Notes under the pieces: model-generated
What the model saw: the letters and a program-made list of their open reading frames with translations, nothing else
Told to the model about the DNA's origin: nothing
Database searches by the model: none
NCBI GenBank assembly: GCA_030512335.1
Contig: JAULSU010000004.1
Coordinates: 992,001 to 1,056,000, forward strand
Direction: 5' to 3'
Source of the DNA: Immersiella caudata
Lineage: Eukaryota > Ascomycota > Sordariomycetes > Sordariales > Lasiosphaeriaceae
DNA: 64,000 nucleotides
Translations under genes and position numbers: made by a program
Part shown: piece by piece, positions 21,116 through 34,214 of the stretch
Position numbering within the stretch: the first letter of the stretch is position 1
Layout of the letters: each line of letters opens with the position of its first letter

Positions 21116-23631
21116 AGTTCTATGCTTTTCTTTATCATTCTTTTTTTCCTTTTTGTTCTTCACTCTTCACTCGCCGCATTTTGTGGAGATCTAGAGCGAG
21201 ATACCCACTTCATGAACAAGGAGCGATCAGGCTCAACACAACATGCTTATAAGACAATTTATCACTGCTGGCAGCCATGGCCAAGTGAATGGGCGGGCAT
21301 CGCTGTGCTCCGGAAGTTCGTTCACATGTCATCGTCATGCCGCGCGCTCCTATGTTCACCTTTCTCATCATAGCTTTTGCAGAGGTAGATCTCACCCCTC
21401 ACCTGAGATCAGGCCCTCTGATCAAGTGCTGTGGTCTCACCACGAATCCATTTACCGTCTTCTGAGATGATATGCCCAGAAGGTGGCTCATAAGCCACCC
21501 AACACCTCACCGAGTCCCGAACTCGTGTGCCATTGCAATCGCAATCTCTTGACGGAACTTGGAGTCCTCACCGCCATCTAGTCTTCAACATGAGCAGAGA
21601 TACATCCCTCACAGGAACAGCGAACTTGGCCGACAGCAGCTCAATAAGCCACTCACTCCATCCCCATTTCTTCCTCCCTCAGGATCATGACCCTCCACAA
21701 AGCGGGGATGCCGTTGTCCTCACACCCGCAGTTTGCTTCCTTGCTTTGTATGTAGATGTTTGTCCGTACTGCGCAAATAACCAAGACCAGAAGCAATGCC
21801 TTACTTCGTATGAACAAAGGAGAGCAATCAATATTGATAATGAGGTTCCAACCAGCCGCCAGTTGGCCCAGCGGGCCGCTGGCTGAAGTCAGACGCCACC
21901 CTGACTCCTCGTCGTGGTCAAACATCCTCACCGCTCTGTGGCTGTTAGTATTGATGCCAGATGCCATAGCGTCGACGTTGGATGCCGACCTGCATGGCCT
22001 GCATAGGCCAATATTGATGTTGGATGCCAGCCACTCCTTAGGCGCGCGTTGCCGCTGTATGAGAGTCGGCAGATGTACCTGCACAGTGGGAGGTTGGACT
22101 CGCTACCTTTGCAGTTGGTATACCGTTCATGTTGAGAGCGGACAAATGGCGGACGACCTGTCAAATCGGGGGGGGTGGGGGGGGTCACCTGGTATGCGGT
22201 CGGTCAGGAGGCGGCATCACGATCCAGCAGCAATCCTCTGGCATGATGCCAGCATCCACAGGAGTCGATGTCTACCGATCATCCTCATGCCGTCTACCCA
22301 GCAGTCAGGGAAACTCCCTCGAGCAACCCCCTTCAACAGACAAGACAATCCCTCACGGAGGTGCCTGCTTCTCCCATCCTCCATGCTCAATCCTCGGGTG
22401 AATCCTGGAGACCGCTTTGCTCGGCCGGCTGTTACACCGTTCCCGCAATCAGCGCCCTCTCACGGATGCTAGTTTGCCGAGGTCGCCATGATCAACGTCC
22501 TGCCCCTTGGGTCAGCATTGATCTCCCTTCTTGCCTTGAGATGGCACCCCCTATGCGAGCATTGTCATGCTAATAGTCCCATCCCATCCCTGATGGTCCA
22601 GGATATGCATCCCGTCAAAACACTGCACCCTATGTGTGCCTACGGCCCAAACGGCCATTCCCCCAACATCATCTCCCATGCATCCACCCCTTCAGCACCA
22701 ACCCCCAAAGAAAGCCTCAAGAAGCCTCACGCCACCATTCAAGTCCCAAGGAGCCAATGGGTCCCAAATCAGCAAGTTCAGAGCAAATTCCTCTAAGCCA
22801 AGAATCGCCCCGAGGAAATCCGAAAGAAAATTGACACATCATGTTTGCCCTCCATCTAAAACACCACAAAGCACTTTGACACCGCCCCCATCGAAACAAT
22901 ACCCTCGGGACCGCCCCCAGGGTACCACAACCGCCAACAAGCGAAGCAAACACATCCAACAACCGCCGATCGTCAACCACCACAGCGAACAGACGCTGGT
23001 TGCAGGACCTCCAGCCGACCTACCGCTGGGACCGGCAGGTCTGCTGCGCAGGGCTGGACTAAGCGCGCAAAGTTACACGGTGCAAGTGAGCGAGTGGTTC
23101 AAGCAACCCGGGAACCTGGAACCGCGGAGGCCAACCAGCCGCGAAGACGCGGGTCTATCTGGCGGAGGGAAGATCATCTGAGGGCTGACTGCCCAGACAT
23201 TTGTCTTTTTCTGATAAGGATGCCTGGCCGCTCTGGGCAGTGCGCGGCCGGCGGTGCCTGTCCACAGTATGGAGTACAGAGACCAGATTTCAGCCGATGA
23301 TCCTGCCTCCTTTGGCTCACACTGTAGATAGGTCTCTCAGCCCAAATGGGAGCAGAGGGAATTGGAACGGGACCTTGCCTCCGTCTGTCAACGCCACGCA
23401 ATATCCCCCCTTTGTCTTGAGCCGGATTTAAAGGGCGAAAAGAAAAATGCCCGGGTTGCCCGGACGGAACCCCACCGAATTGGCCGGCGTTCCGCACAGT
23501 GTCATCCGGTATCGCACGGAGTCCGCTGCGGAAGGCGTCCATTCGTTGAACCGACGCAGCTGTTGGCGGCGTGCGATCCACGCGACCGGGTCGACCACTT
23601 GGAAGAGCCAGGGAGAACCAATCTAGTGGTT
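21116..23631. other. intergenic
   Basis: No recognisable gene. T- and C-rich at 21120-21180; G-runs near 22171-22186. A 181-codon plus-strand frame (22636-23181) is Pro/Lys/Gln-rich, without domain signals. Confidence 0.45.
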
Positions 23632-23654
23632 GAAACGAAACGAAACGAAACGAA
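23632..23654 (+). repeat. GAAAC pentanucleotide repeat
   Basis: Four consecutive GAAAC units followed by a partial unit. Simple repeat outside coding sequence. Confidence 0.85.
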
Positions 23655-26600
23655 GAGCAAAATGCCGACTCGGCTCATGTGGCTGGCCGGGCAGTCGGTC
23701 ATTTGTGCATCTGCAAGCTGCAAATATGCCGTTGGTTCCTGCGACTGTAGTCCATCTCATCTACTGGAGTTCCGAAGATGGTCAGATAGAGAGGATGAGA
23801 AGCAAGAGACATTGAGATGTTCCTTCGCGCTCACCGTATACGGTTCGCGGCTGTTTCTTCCAGAGTACACCACCCTCACGGCCCTCGCAGCAAAGAGCCG
23901 CGAGCTTCTGGAATAATGTCGGCGGCAACGCAACGAGTGTTGTACGTCCATCGACATTGCCCTGTTGATTCCCCATCCACTCGGGCATCAATGACGCGGT
24001 GAGCTTGCTTCTCCTCGGGCAACTTTGCGTCAGATAGTAGGGCAAAATGGCTGGTGGTTCTGGTCAACCAACAACCAACGTGCATATCTGGTATTTCCCC
24101 ATGCTTCGACCTCTTTCCTACCGCAGTCCCATCCCATCATGTGAAGACAGCCCGGTCGGCCACGACCCGAAAATTTGCCGCGTTGTAGATGAAGAGACCG
24201 TCTGCACGACCTCGCTAGACGGGCGACGTTCCAACAAAGCCCGCGCGATAGTTTGATGTCTAAGAGTCTTCATTAGAAACGGTCGACCAAATGCATGCTG
24301 CATGCAGCCTTAGGTCTCGCTTGTGTCGACGAATCGCCGAAGGGCTTGCGCGAAAGAGGAGCGGCAATGGCGTTGTCCTCGCGCCAACAGACAAATGTAT
24401 GGCTGATGCCGCCGCCACGCTACACAACTGGGCAGGGCCCACGTTAGAGGGCAGAAGATCCCCACGCCATGTGAGATGCACAAGGAGGTCCTCGCATGGG
24501 TCTCACGGGTCTCACCGCCGGACCCGAAGGATCGCCGATCGGCAAGTCCTTTGGAAAAAGAAAACCATCGCACGAGTCTTGCAGTAGGCGTCTGACTGAG
24601 CGGGGAAGAGAGACAAAGGTTTCTCTCTCAGTCCAGCGTTCGCGGCAAAGCTTCCCCTTCCGGACAAGACAAGGACGAGATGGTGTAATCCTTTCCAGGT
24701 TCTGTGGTTGTTTGCGCTAGGGTCGGCTGAACCACTGCATGGAGCGCGCTTCTAAGCGCCCAACGCACACCTTGGCTAAGCGTCATTGGCCAGACTTGCG
24801 CCACGGGATCGGAGGAGCAATATGATGCAGCCATTAAGACGCCACCGTTCAGATGGAGTATTGATTGTGCTGCGCAAGCCGTTCGGACGGTGGTGCAACA
24901 GCATGCCAATGTGCTGCGGATGTTGTGGAGAACGGCTCGGGCTGGAGCACCGTGCCACTACCCGTCGGCTTCGGGCCTCGTCGACAACGGACCGTGACCT
25001 GCTGGATTGAGTTTCTCCAGCTACTGCGTGCAGGGTTGACAGTTGCACTCGAGTGGGGCGACCCAAAAGTCGCTGATGAGCAGCGCGGCCGCCGTTTGCC
25101 TCCGTTTTTCATGAATATGCACCCTGCTCCGCGACAAACCGCTGGTAATTAACTGAACGCTCACGGACCATGACACGGTTGGTTGACTGCCCCAATGTTG
25201 TCAGCCATTTTACAGGTGTTGGTAAGAGCGTCACATTTGCGTTGTATGTGAGCTTTGGATTTCGTGTCCTTTCTGCTCTCGGAATGCAGTATTGAATGCG
25301 CGAGCCACCAAGCAAGTTGAGCTTCTTTCTCATCTCCCTAGTGGCTCGTCGCTTCGGAGGTTTGTATGGCATGCGGGAGAAACGCAGCCACTCGGCCAAT
25401 GTCGCCTCCCGTGAAGTATTCAGCCTCGTCTGGCGATTCTCGCGTCGATATTGGAGGTCTGGAAGCATCAGTGCTCAACATCGTCCAAAGGATTCAGGGG
25501 TAGCCGAGGGAGCAAACAATCCCAAAAAATGAAACGGGGCTAGGGGTAGCTGTCGTCATGTTTATTGATACCTCATGAACGCCGGCAAAAGATACGAGGC
25601 TCCATATTCACCTGACAAAGGCCCTGCGCAGGCATGCGGCGCGGGTGGCTGATGGTGAAGCAAGCCTTCCAGCACTGAAAAGGGGCCAGAAAGGGGTTGA
25701 AGACCTGTGAGCTGGGATCGCGGGGTGTCTTGGTTCCACGTGCGGGACCACTGCCCAGCCCTACCATTCGAACAGCGACGATCAAAGCGCGGTTGATGTT
25801 GCAACTGCAACAGTCCGCTTGAATCCGCTCTGACCAGAAGGGGCTTGGATGGCAATTTCGCATGCGGCGCAAAAGGACTCTTGCTGGTGAATCCGCATCC
25901 TGCAAGAGACGTGCGCTCAGGAAACCACCGATTACTGTCAGGAACTCGCGCAGCTTAGTGCATGCTGCTGCTGTCAATACTAATGTTCGGGTTTTAGGGT
26001 TCGGCTGCGAGCCTCTTCCGGGGACTTGGATGCCCTATTTTAATCCGATGCGGAGTTTGCTGACCGCAAATGGCGAAAATGGCGGCCGTCATCAGTCTTG
26101 GAATGCTGTCAGAACGCAAAGATTAGCGATCATGTTTTGTCTATCGACTGAGTGGGAAATCCGTCTGATAACCGGGGCGGCGATTGCAGAGCCTCTTCCA
26201 AAACTGAACTTCGGAATCCGGCTGCTCGATTCTATCTTTGGAGGCCATCAACCTGGGAAAGAGATACCGAGAAACATACCGGTCTTGCAGAACATCAAAC
26301 AATGCTGCGTCTTCCGGGCCCTGGAATTCAGGGTCCATAGGGCTCTCGCCGCCCCCAATCCAGGGCCGTGCGACTCAGGTTCGCGCGCATGAGCGCAAAC
26401 ACTCGGATCCGCAAGGCATGGAAAACCTGGGGAAGGATCCACCTGCGGGGCTGACAGGAGAAGTGTTTCACCCTCTGCGGCGTTCGAATTTGATGTTTTG
26501 ATGTTTTGCTGCCGTCTCCATTAAATTGAAGTCTGAGTGGATCGAAGAGAAAAACACCGAGCGCAGCAACGATGGATGCTGCGCCGTCAGCCGCACAGGC

Positions 26601-28960
26601 CACGACTTGCCCTCGGCTTCTTCCTCGCGTTCAGCTTTTCTCGCCCAAACAGGAAAGGCCAATGCGTTGACCAGCAGAAGCGAATGAAACGAAACATCTT
26701 TCAGATGAACCGAGCAAACCAGCACGAGTTCATCCCGTCTCTCATCAGAGGGAAAACGTCGGCAGCTGCGATATTGGCGGAGGTGGCACGATGAAAGAAA
26801 TGTTTCGAAGTTTCGAGCCCTGTTGACCGAATCCTCGGGAGGTACCAAACGGAGCAATTGAGTTGTCGCAGATCGACGGGTCGCACACCATAAGCTCAGC
26901 ACCGCCTCCACGACGATGAACTTCGGAAGGATTCCCGGAGCAGATCCATCTTTTCCCATGGAATCGACCGAGCTCCGTTGCCGCTGCGGCGCTAAAACGA
27001 CACTCCAAACGGCGTCGACATCGACTTCGGGCGCAGGCTTGGGTGGCGGCAAGGTCGCGGCCGTACCTGAGGGGAATTAGTTTTGCCTCTGGCCTTTCCG
27101 TATCGGAGACAGCCAGCGAGCGAAATACGCCACGACTGATTACCTAGCCGCGCATCTTCGATCTTTGCTGGGGTTTTCCGCTCTAAACTTCTTAGGAGGG
27201 CGCAACGGTGTCTCGGCGATGTAACGGAAGCACCACGTCTGCCGTTCTTGGCCTTTGAGGTCTGGTTGACCGTCCAACTATTGGCATTACACATGAACGC
27301 AATCTTGACCGTTCCGCCGCCGCTACGACGTCTCCTCCGAAAGACATGTCTGAGTAGCCACGCCCACGATTCCCACCCGTATTGGCCGCCAGACCCGAAA
27401 TCCTGCAGTCTTTGGTCCTAGAGCCTCGTCATTCGCGGAGTCGCAGGGCTTCAGCTTTGGTTGGGAGCTGTCTGTTCCGCTGTCCCGCCGCTGCCACGAA
27501 GAGTTCCCGAGACAGGACCAGCGAAGCTCTGTGGAGGTGACGAATACTGAGAGAGTCATCGGTTCGCTGGACTCGTCCATGAAGTGGGGGTCCTTCCTAA
27601 TTTCAGTCCGGATTCGAGCTTGCCGCCGTCGGCGATTACAAGGCTGCGCGCTCATTTCGCTGGGACGGTTCCCGTCGCTGAATGAGGCCTGTTTTGCAGG
27701 CCGGCGCTATGTCTTACCACGGACGTCAGCGGAAGCCAAATGCTTCCAGCGCAAAGCCACTTTCCAGTCCAGAAGACGGTACCACCAGCGGGCCTTCCCA
27801 GCACTGCAATATCCAAAGTGGGAGGCGAACCTGCGCGAATCTGGGGTAGGCATTGCGGCAATAACGGGAAGCGCAATATCCATCCCTCGCGCCGCGACGG
27901 ACGTTTGCGCAAACGGAGAACGGAGGAGCTCCCAGCACTTTGCTCCCGACCAACACGGCGCAGCTCGCACGCAAGCGAGGAAAAATGGACGCCGCCCCAA
28001 AACGATGAAATCAGTACGGCTACACGGCAACTGTGTCCCGTCCCTTTTTACCCAGTTCCCAACTCTTGAAGGGCCCGGGCAGCGGCCTGAGGGTAAAGCA
28101 AGAACTTGCCGACAAGCTGGGTCGCAATATTGAGCCATCGCGAGCCGTAGGCCAAGGTCGATGGATGGCACTCTGCGGATGCAGAGACACCACACGAAGG
28201 TACCCAAGGCAACGCTCACACCGGGCGATAACCTGACCCCTGCACTGTTAGACGCAACGGACGAAATGGGTGGTGCTGGGGCGCCGCAATCAATGGCTGC
28301 CGCTGCCGCTGCCGCTAGGGTATCGATCCAGGTACGTACCACACGCTGCCGCCCGTGGCATCTGGGCATCCTTGCCTTGCTGCCACAGTTCCGCACCACA
28401 TCCACGGCCAGCCTCCTCTGGCTCGGGCTCTGCCTTCATCTCTGTCCACGTCTCGCTACCCCCTCTGCCGTACTGTGCAGCGTTATGTTGTATGTACACA
28501 ATATGCGCGACCCAAATTGCATGCCCGTTTTGTTTTTTTTTACCCAGACCAGCGTCTGGGTCGGCGGTACAAGGTACCCGCGGGCATGGGGTCGCTTCCG
28601 TGTCTCTCACGGTCCTTCTTCTACTCACCCTTCCCTCGTGAGGAAAAAAAACCCACACATCATCCTCCCTCTCTCCGCTACTACGCTGCCGGTCGTTGTC
28701 TGCACCTCCTGCAGAAGCTCAGAACGAGGATCTTTGACCTCTCCACATTCCTCCAGACGAGCTCTCAAGTTGTTTGCTTCCAGACCCATGCGCATGCGCA
28801 AGCCTAAGCCTACGCCGCCAACACCCACGCCCATGTCTGCATCAGCCTCCTGTCGAACCTGCTTACACTAGACCCGCCTCACGCACAGTCAAGGTCGAAG
28901 CCACCCATCCCACACCACCGGAGTCTAAGCTGCCGGGCCTGCTCTGCCACGTTGGGATAG
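23655..28960. other. intergenic, gene-free
   Basis: About 5.3 kb with many short frames on all six strands and no family motif. Frames of up to 236 codons (27707-28405 minus, 28161-28871 plus) overlap each other and look random for GC-rich DNA. The right end is C/T-rich, as expected in the promoter of the gene at 29151. Confidence 0.45.
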
Positions 28961-28962
28961 GA

Positions 28963-28967
28963 TATAA
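28963..28967 (+). promoter_or_regulatory. possible TATA box of the DUF3455 gene
   Basis: TATAA in GGATATAATAC, about 185 bp before the ATG at 29151. A pyrimidine-rich leader at 29060-29100 is typical of highly expressed fungal genes. Confidence 0.4.
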
Positions 28968-29150
28968 TACACACGAGGGACCCTTCCTCACCACCCCAAC
29001 TCTGCATCTTGATTCAGTATCTTCAGCTTCACATTCACTAGCCGTTTTCGGACTTTGCTATTTTTCTCTCTTCTCTCTACTTTTCCGTCTCTTTCCCGAG
29101 AACGCTCTGTACTTCGAACCTGCTCCGGAAGCTTTACTCGTGTCTTCACC

Positions 29151-29983
29151 ATGCTTTCGACAAAATCTTTCCTTCTCGCTGCCCTTGCAGCTGTGGCATC
29201 CGCTGCCCCGGGATGCAAACCACCCAAGGCCACTCCCACTCTTCCCCTCACTGGTGGAGGTAAGTCTACTTTCCAGCCCAAGCCAGGGTTGCCCCCCGCT
29301 GACATGACGATCTCCCAGCGTCTGAGCTCCCCGCCGCGCCTTCCAACCTGGTCCTGAAGAAGATCATCCTCGGCCATGGCATCCAGAACTACAGCTGCGC
29401 CGCCGATCCCACTGCCACACCAGTAGCGAAGGGTGCCCTCGCCGCGCTCTACGATATTACCCCTCTGTACCCCAACGGCAAGCCCCAGAGCCTCTCGATC
29501 GATGGCTTCAACGCTCTTACGTCGACCGTCTTGTGGACGCAGGATCTGCCGCTCAACCTCGGCAACCCAGCAGCGGCTGTCGCCGGCGCTGTGCTCTCGA
29601 GCACACAGTATGGTGCCACCACCTCTCCTTTCAAGGCCCCGAAGGACCTGACGATCCCCAACCTCGCTCCTCTCAAGTACGCCGGTCGCCACTACTTCGA
29701 CAGCACTGGCACCCCGAACTTCGACCTCACCGGACCCGGAAACCTCAAGGCACATGTTGTCAAGAAGGATGGCGTTGCGGTGCCCGCTGGCGCCGACAAG
29801 GGACCCCTCAACACCGGTGCCGTGCAGTGGCTGCTTCTGGGTGACAGCGACCTCGGCATCTCCAACGGCGTCAAGCTGGTCTACCGTGTTGTCACTGCTG
29901 GTGGTGTTGCCGAGTCCTGCTCCACCACTGGCGAGGGCCTCTCCAGTGTCCCATACACTGCCCAGTACTGGTTCTACGGTTAA
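29151..29983 (+). CDS. secreted DUF3455 protein
   Basis: Exons 29151-29259 and 29319-29983 (59-bp intron, GTAAGT donor) give 257 residues. A clear signal peptide (about 1-19, AALAAVASA) is followed by a Pro/Thr linker and the DUF3455 domain: LGHGIQNYSCAA, ALAALYDITPLYP, HYFDSTGTPNFDL, GAVQWLLLGD, KLVYRVVTAGG, and the end SVPYTAQYWFYG. Members are common secreted proteins of filamentous fungi, often misnamed malate dehydrogenase; no enzymatic role is established. Cys residues near the N-terminus and in AESCSTTG may form a disulphide. The strong codon bias towards C-ending codons and the CT-rich leader suggest high expression. Confidence 0.92.
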
Positions 29984-32674
29984 GCGGTGCCAACACACGG
30001 CAATTGCCCCGCGACGCGGTGTTGCGACGCATGGGCAAGGGAAGCAAAAATCTGGGGTCGGGTCGCGTTTGCTTCTCCGGAACCAGAAATGGGGGTGGTT
30101 GTTGGGGTAGAGCCGGGCCGAGTTGGACACAACATCCCTACCTCGCCCACCCCTCTTTTTTTATCCAGCCACTCAGACACGACTCAATCCTCGCTTCCAT
30201 CTCCCACGCACTCAACTGCCTGTTGTCAGGAACGGAACTGGGAGGATAAAGTCACTTTTGCATCTTCGCTTCAACACATCTTTCGGCATCCAACCGATTG
30301 CATTTGCATTTTCAGGGGTTTCGCTTTTGGGTTTGCGCCATGCCCTGCCACTGAGCAGCATGGTCGCTTTGGGACCGGCGCAAACGGGTTTTTTTGTATT
30401 CACTTATTCTTGGGACCGGATATACCCCCTACATCTCCAAGTTGCACATGCTTGAGAGGATGGGTCTTTCTCTAATCAACGGCCAGGGAGGAAAATGATT
30501 GGATTTGACGGCGGCGGCGGGGATAAATCATTTTAGCTACTACTACTTAACTTTAATGATAGATGGGGAACGGGGTTGGGAGTACTCTCAACAGACACGG
30601 GAGAATAAACTGCTTCACTTCACTTTTTGGTCATTTTTGCCTTGGGCTCTTTAGTGGACGGAACTCCTGGTTAGACATCCGTCTGAGATTGATTGCCTGT
30701 GCCTTCCCCGGATCCCCTCAACCCGACACGCACCACATGGACCGCTCACGAGGTCCCTGGCCGCAGCATACTGACCGCCGTACGCAGTCTCCCAACCCGA
30801 CCCGATCGGAACACACGATCGCCTCACCTCGATCTGCTGCAACAACGGCAAAGCAGTGCCAATCTCGGTTTCCCAACCCACCCAAACCGCTTCCCTCTAC
30901 CCGCCAAACTGGCTCACACGCACCACAGCCACCACCATCGACACACACAGCAGAGCCACACCGCGATCGCGCTGTGCGGCGTGCGGCGATCCTTCCGAGA
31001 CTAAAAACTTCGAGAACTTGTCCATTTTGGGTGGCACACACTGCACTGGAGGATTGGCACCAAGAGGAAGGTTGTGCTGACACCGCCACCACCCGCCAAC
31101 CAGGGGAAGGATAACGGTCTGACGGGCTTGGTGCTTACACCCGGCGAGCCAACGAGCCAATATCGGTGGTGGGTTTTTAAATAGTAGCAGTGTAGTTTAC
31201 TGCTGGCTGGTAGGTGGGTGAGAGGTGTGGGATGTACGTACTTGGCTCCAGGTCGTGGGGAGACTCAACGGTTTGGGAGCCGGAATGGGGATGAGGAATC
31301 TTGGATTGGCTTACCTGGGTATTGTTACCTTACCCGGGGATGAACCTGGGAATGAGAAATCTGGTTGGCGTGGAGGCGAGATGGTGTTTCTAGAAGTTTG
31401 GAAGCTTTGGGAGTCGACAAGGAGGCTGTGTCGTCGAGGGGGTGTCGTGATGTCGCTCGGTGTGGCGTGTCTACCGGTCCCGAAGAGACTGGATCCAGTC
31501 ATCAGATATAAATTTGGGAGTTCTTCATCCGCTGTGATGACCTCATTTGTGTCGATAGTGAGATGAAGATGAGGTGGGAGTTGTCTGCTTTGATGCCGGT
31601 GTGGGCAGATATCCCCGACGGAGAGGGTCAATCTGGTGGCGATAAGATCACGGGGGGTGGACTCCGTACTGACTGATGGTCAATTGGTTGGAGCGTGCCC
31701 TCCTCGTCATGAGACTGATAATCTTATTACAGGTGCTGAGCTGACAGGGGGGCATTCGCATTTACCAAAAATCCGTCATGAATATGAGATATAAGCCCAT
31801 GAATGGTATCCGAATGTGACTGGCGCGAACGCTTTCAGCTCACATGTATGGAATACTTCAATTCTTCACTTCCCCCGTCCCCCGAGAACCTTCATTTTGC
31901 ATTGCTCGGAACAGTCCAGCCCACCTGCGCTGTCTCTCAGGTCCCCCTTTAAGTGCTGAAACTGCAATATTCTCCACCCTCAATATCCCTCATCACCCCC
32001 CCCCCCCCACCCTTCACTCCCCTTTAAACAACAAATTCGGGGTGACGGGGAACCCCAAAAAGATGTAACTCACAGCTCTTGATATTCCCGGAGCCCTTAC
32101 GCAATTGCCATTAATATGATGCCTTGCCTTGAACAGCGCTGCGTTGAGCCCCTTCCCCTTACCCATGACCCCAACCATGAAGTCTCACCCACACAGGATC
32201 ACAATACTTAGTTGAACTCCAAACCAACAACTCGCTTGCTCAAATTTCTCTCTTCCTTTCTTGTAACATAACAGGTGTAGAAACAGTTCCAGAGAATAAT
32301 ATCCTAGCCTGCCAACATGGATAGGCCCTAAACAAGACCGCAGAGAAAGACATCGCTTCATATCGCTTCCATCAATACGCAGTGTGACCGCAGCGTCTCC
32401 GCCAATACTTTTTATCCAACACAGTATACCAAGTAGGACCCCGCCCACGGCCCCTAGGAGTTGCACTGTCTAGCCCGACATCAACGCCGTCTACCTATTT
32501 CAGGACGTCGTCTCGGGCCCTCTTCTGTGGCCACTCCACTTTGACCAATGTCAATCTCCTGCGGCGTTCGCTAGACTCCTGCCACATCTCCCGCTCCCAG
32601 GCACGCTCTCGCTGCAGGAAGCGTTTCCGCGATGACGTCAAGAGCGACCGAGGGCCGCCGAGATGAAGGCTGCT
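29984..32674. other. intergenic
   Basis: No recognisable gene. Contains 3' UTR sequence of the DUF3455 gene, a C13 homopolymer at 31996-32008, and AT-richer sequence at 31700-32200. Confidence 0.5.
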
Positions 32675-34214
32675 CTATCTGCCACCAAGTTCGGCTTCCA
32701 AGCCACCCATACCGCCCATGTACTCCTGGGGCCGCGGGTCCTCGGCCGTCCACTGGTGACCAGCGCCTCCGGCTGGAATGGGTACCGGAGGTGCCTGCGC
32801 GGGCTGAGCTCCGCCGGCACCACCAGGAACTGTCCGAACGAGCTGCCTAAACCTGTACACCTCGTCGAGGATCATCTTTCGCATCTCTCCCACATCCTCG
32901 ACGACTTCAAAGTCGAAATCGAAGGTCGTAGGGCAGTCAGGCTCGTCACTGGCGTCGTGCCAAATAGCCAAGTAAGGGTGCTCGAGAGCCTGCTCGACGC
33001 TGATACGCCTCGATGGGTCAAAGGCGAGCATGCGGTCCAAAAGATCCAGCGCTTCCGGGTTGGCGTTGGGGAAGAGCGAGGGGAACGCCTTCTTGGCCAT
33101 GAATGGCAAGTTGCGGACGTACTCCTGAGCCCTAGGTGACCCAATGCGCGACAGCGTCTCCTCATTGGGGGTGCCCAGGATGTGTAAAATCTGGTTGAGC
33201 TGGTCGACGTAGTCTCTCCCCTTGAAGAACGGGCGACCGCCGAGAAGCTCTGCGAGAATGCAACCGACAGACCAAACATCAACTGAGGTGGCTAGTCAGC
33301 ATACCGCCCAAAACACAAGGCATATCAGGGAAAACCTACTAGCTTTGGTGTAGTTCTGGAAGCTGAGCATGATCTCGGGCGCGCGATACCATCTCGTTGC
33401 GACGTACTCGGTCATGTATCCAGCGTTTTCCTCTGGATCAACTGAGAAGCCGCGCGCGAGACCAAAGTCGCAGATCTTGAGTTCGCAGTCGGCATTGACG
33501 AGCAAGTTGCCTGGCTTCAAATCACGGTGGAGCACATTGGCAGAGTGGATGTACTTCAGACCGCAGAGAATCTGGTAGATGAACGACTGGAAATGCGCAT
33601 CGGTGAGTGGCTGGCCAGATCGGATGATGGCAGCCAAATCACATTCCATCAGCTCTGTCGACCGATTGTCAGCGACGTTTCAACACAAGCCCGCGATTGG
33701 ATAGCTGCATACCCTCATAGAGATACGTCTCGTTAAAGTTGTCTGGTCGAGGGATATCCATATCATACAGACAAGTGATCTATGGAGTGCGGCGCAAGGG
33801 CAGCGTTAGCTCGGACACGATCGGACTCGGCCTCGGCCTCGACGATAAGGGGCGAACCATGTTGAGAGTAAACGAAAGTTGAGAGCGCCATGCTTACGTT
33901 GCGGTGCCCCCGAAAGTGCTGGAGTAGCTTGATCTCGCGCAAGGCGCGCTTGGCCAAGATCTTCTTGCTGAAGACATTGGTGACCTTCTTGATGGCGACG
34001 CCCTCGCTCGTCTGGTTGTTGACGGCGGCGCTGGTGGCGGGGAACGTCAGCGTCAGCAAGGCGGGCGATGCGAAACGAGGGGTAAGGAGGGATTGCCCTA
34101 CCAGACAATGCCGTAAGCTCCCTGTCCAAGTTCTTTGGTGACGGTGTAGCGCTCGTCCACAATGAAGTCCTGGTTGAACACCTTGAACACCTTGCGACCC
34201 TGAAGATCAGCCAT
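32675..34214 (-). CDS. SLT2: MAP kinase of the cell-wall-integrity pathway (Slt2/Mps1 type)
   Basis: Five exons (34214-34102, 34030-33898, 33779-33713, 33654-33340, 33282-32675) encode 411 residues, close to the 415 or so of the orthologues. Visible: N-terminus typical of Mps1 (FKVFNQDFIVDERYTV), Gly-loop GQGAYGIV, ATP lysine K52, HRDLKPGN with catalytic D149, DFG D167, activation motif T186-E187-Y188, APE, and the MAPK docking-site Asp residues in the C-lobe tail. The C-terminal tail is Pro/Gly/Ala-rich and ends AELGGR, as in Sordariomycete orthologues. TEY separates it from Hog1 (TGY), and the N-terminus and tail separate it from Fus3/Kss1 types. It acts downstream of protein kinase C in cell-wall stress, and in plant and insect pathogens it is needed for host penetration. 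The symbol is that of the yeast orthologue (MPS1/MGV1 in moulds). Confidence 0.96.

Noticed and set aside
22636..23181. 181-codon Pro/Lys-rich plus-strand frame
   Set aside because: Low complexity, no conserved motif, inside a region of random overlapping frames.
27707..28405. 232-codon minus-strand frame and overlapping plus-strand frames
   Set aside because: They overlap each other in GC-rich DNA and have no domain signal.
28988..30130. 380-codon minus-strand frame over the DUF3455 gene
   Set aside because: Antisense shadow of a gene with strong third-position C bias. The plus strand has a signal peptide, a valid intron and family motifs.
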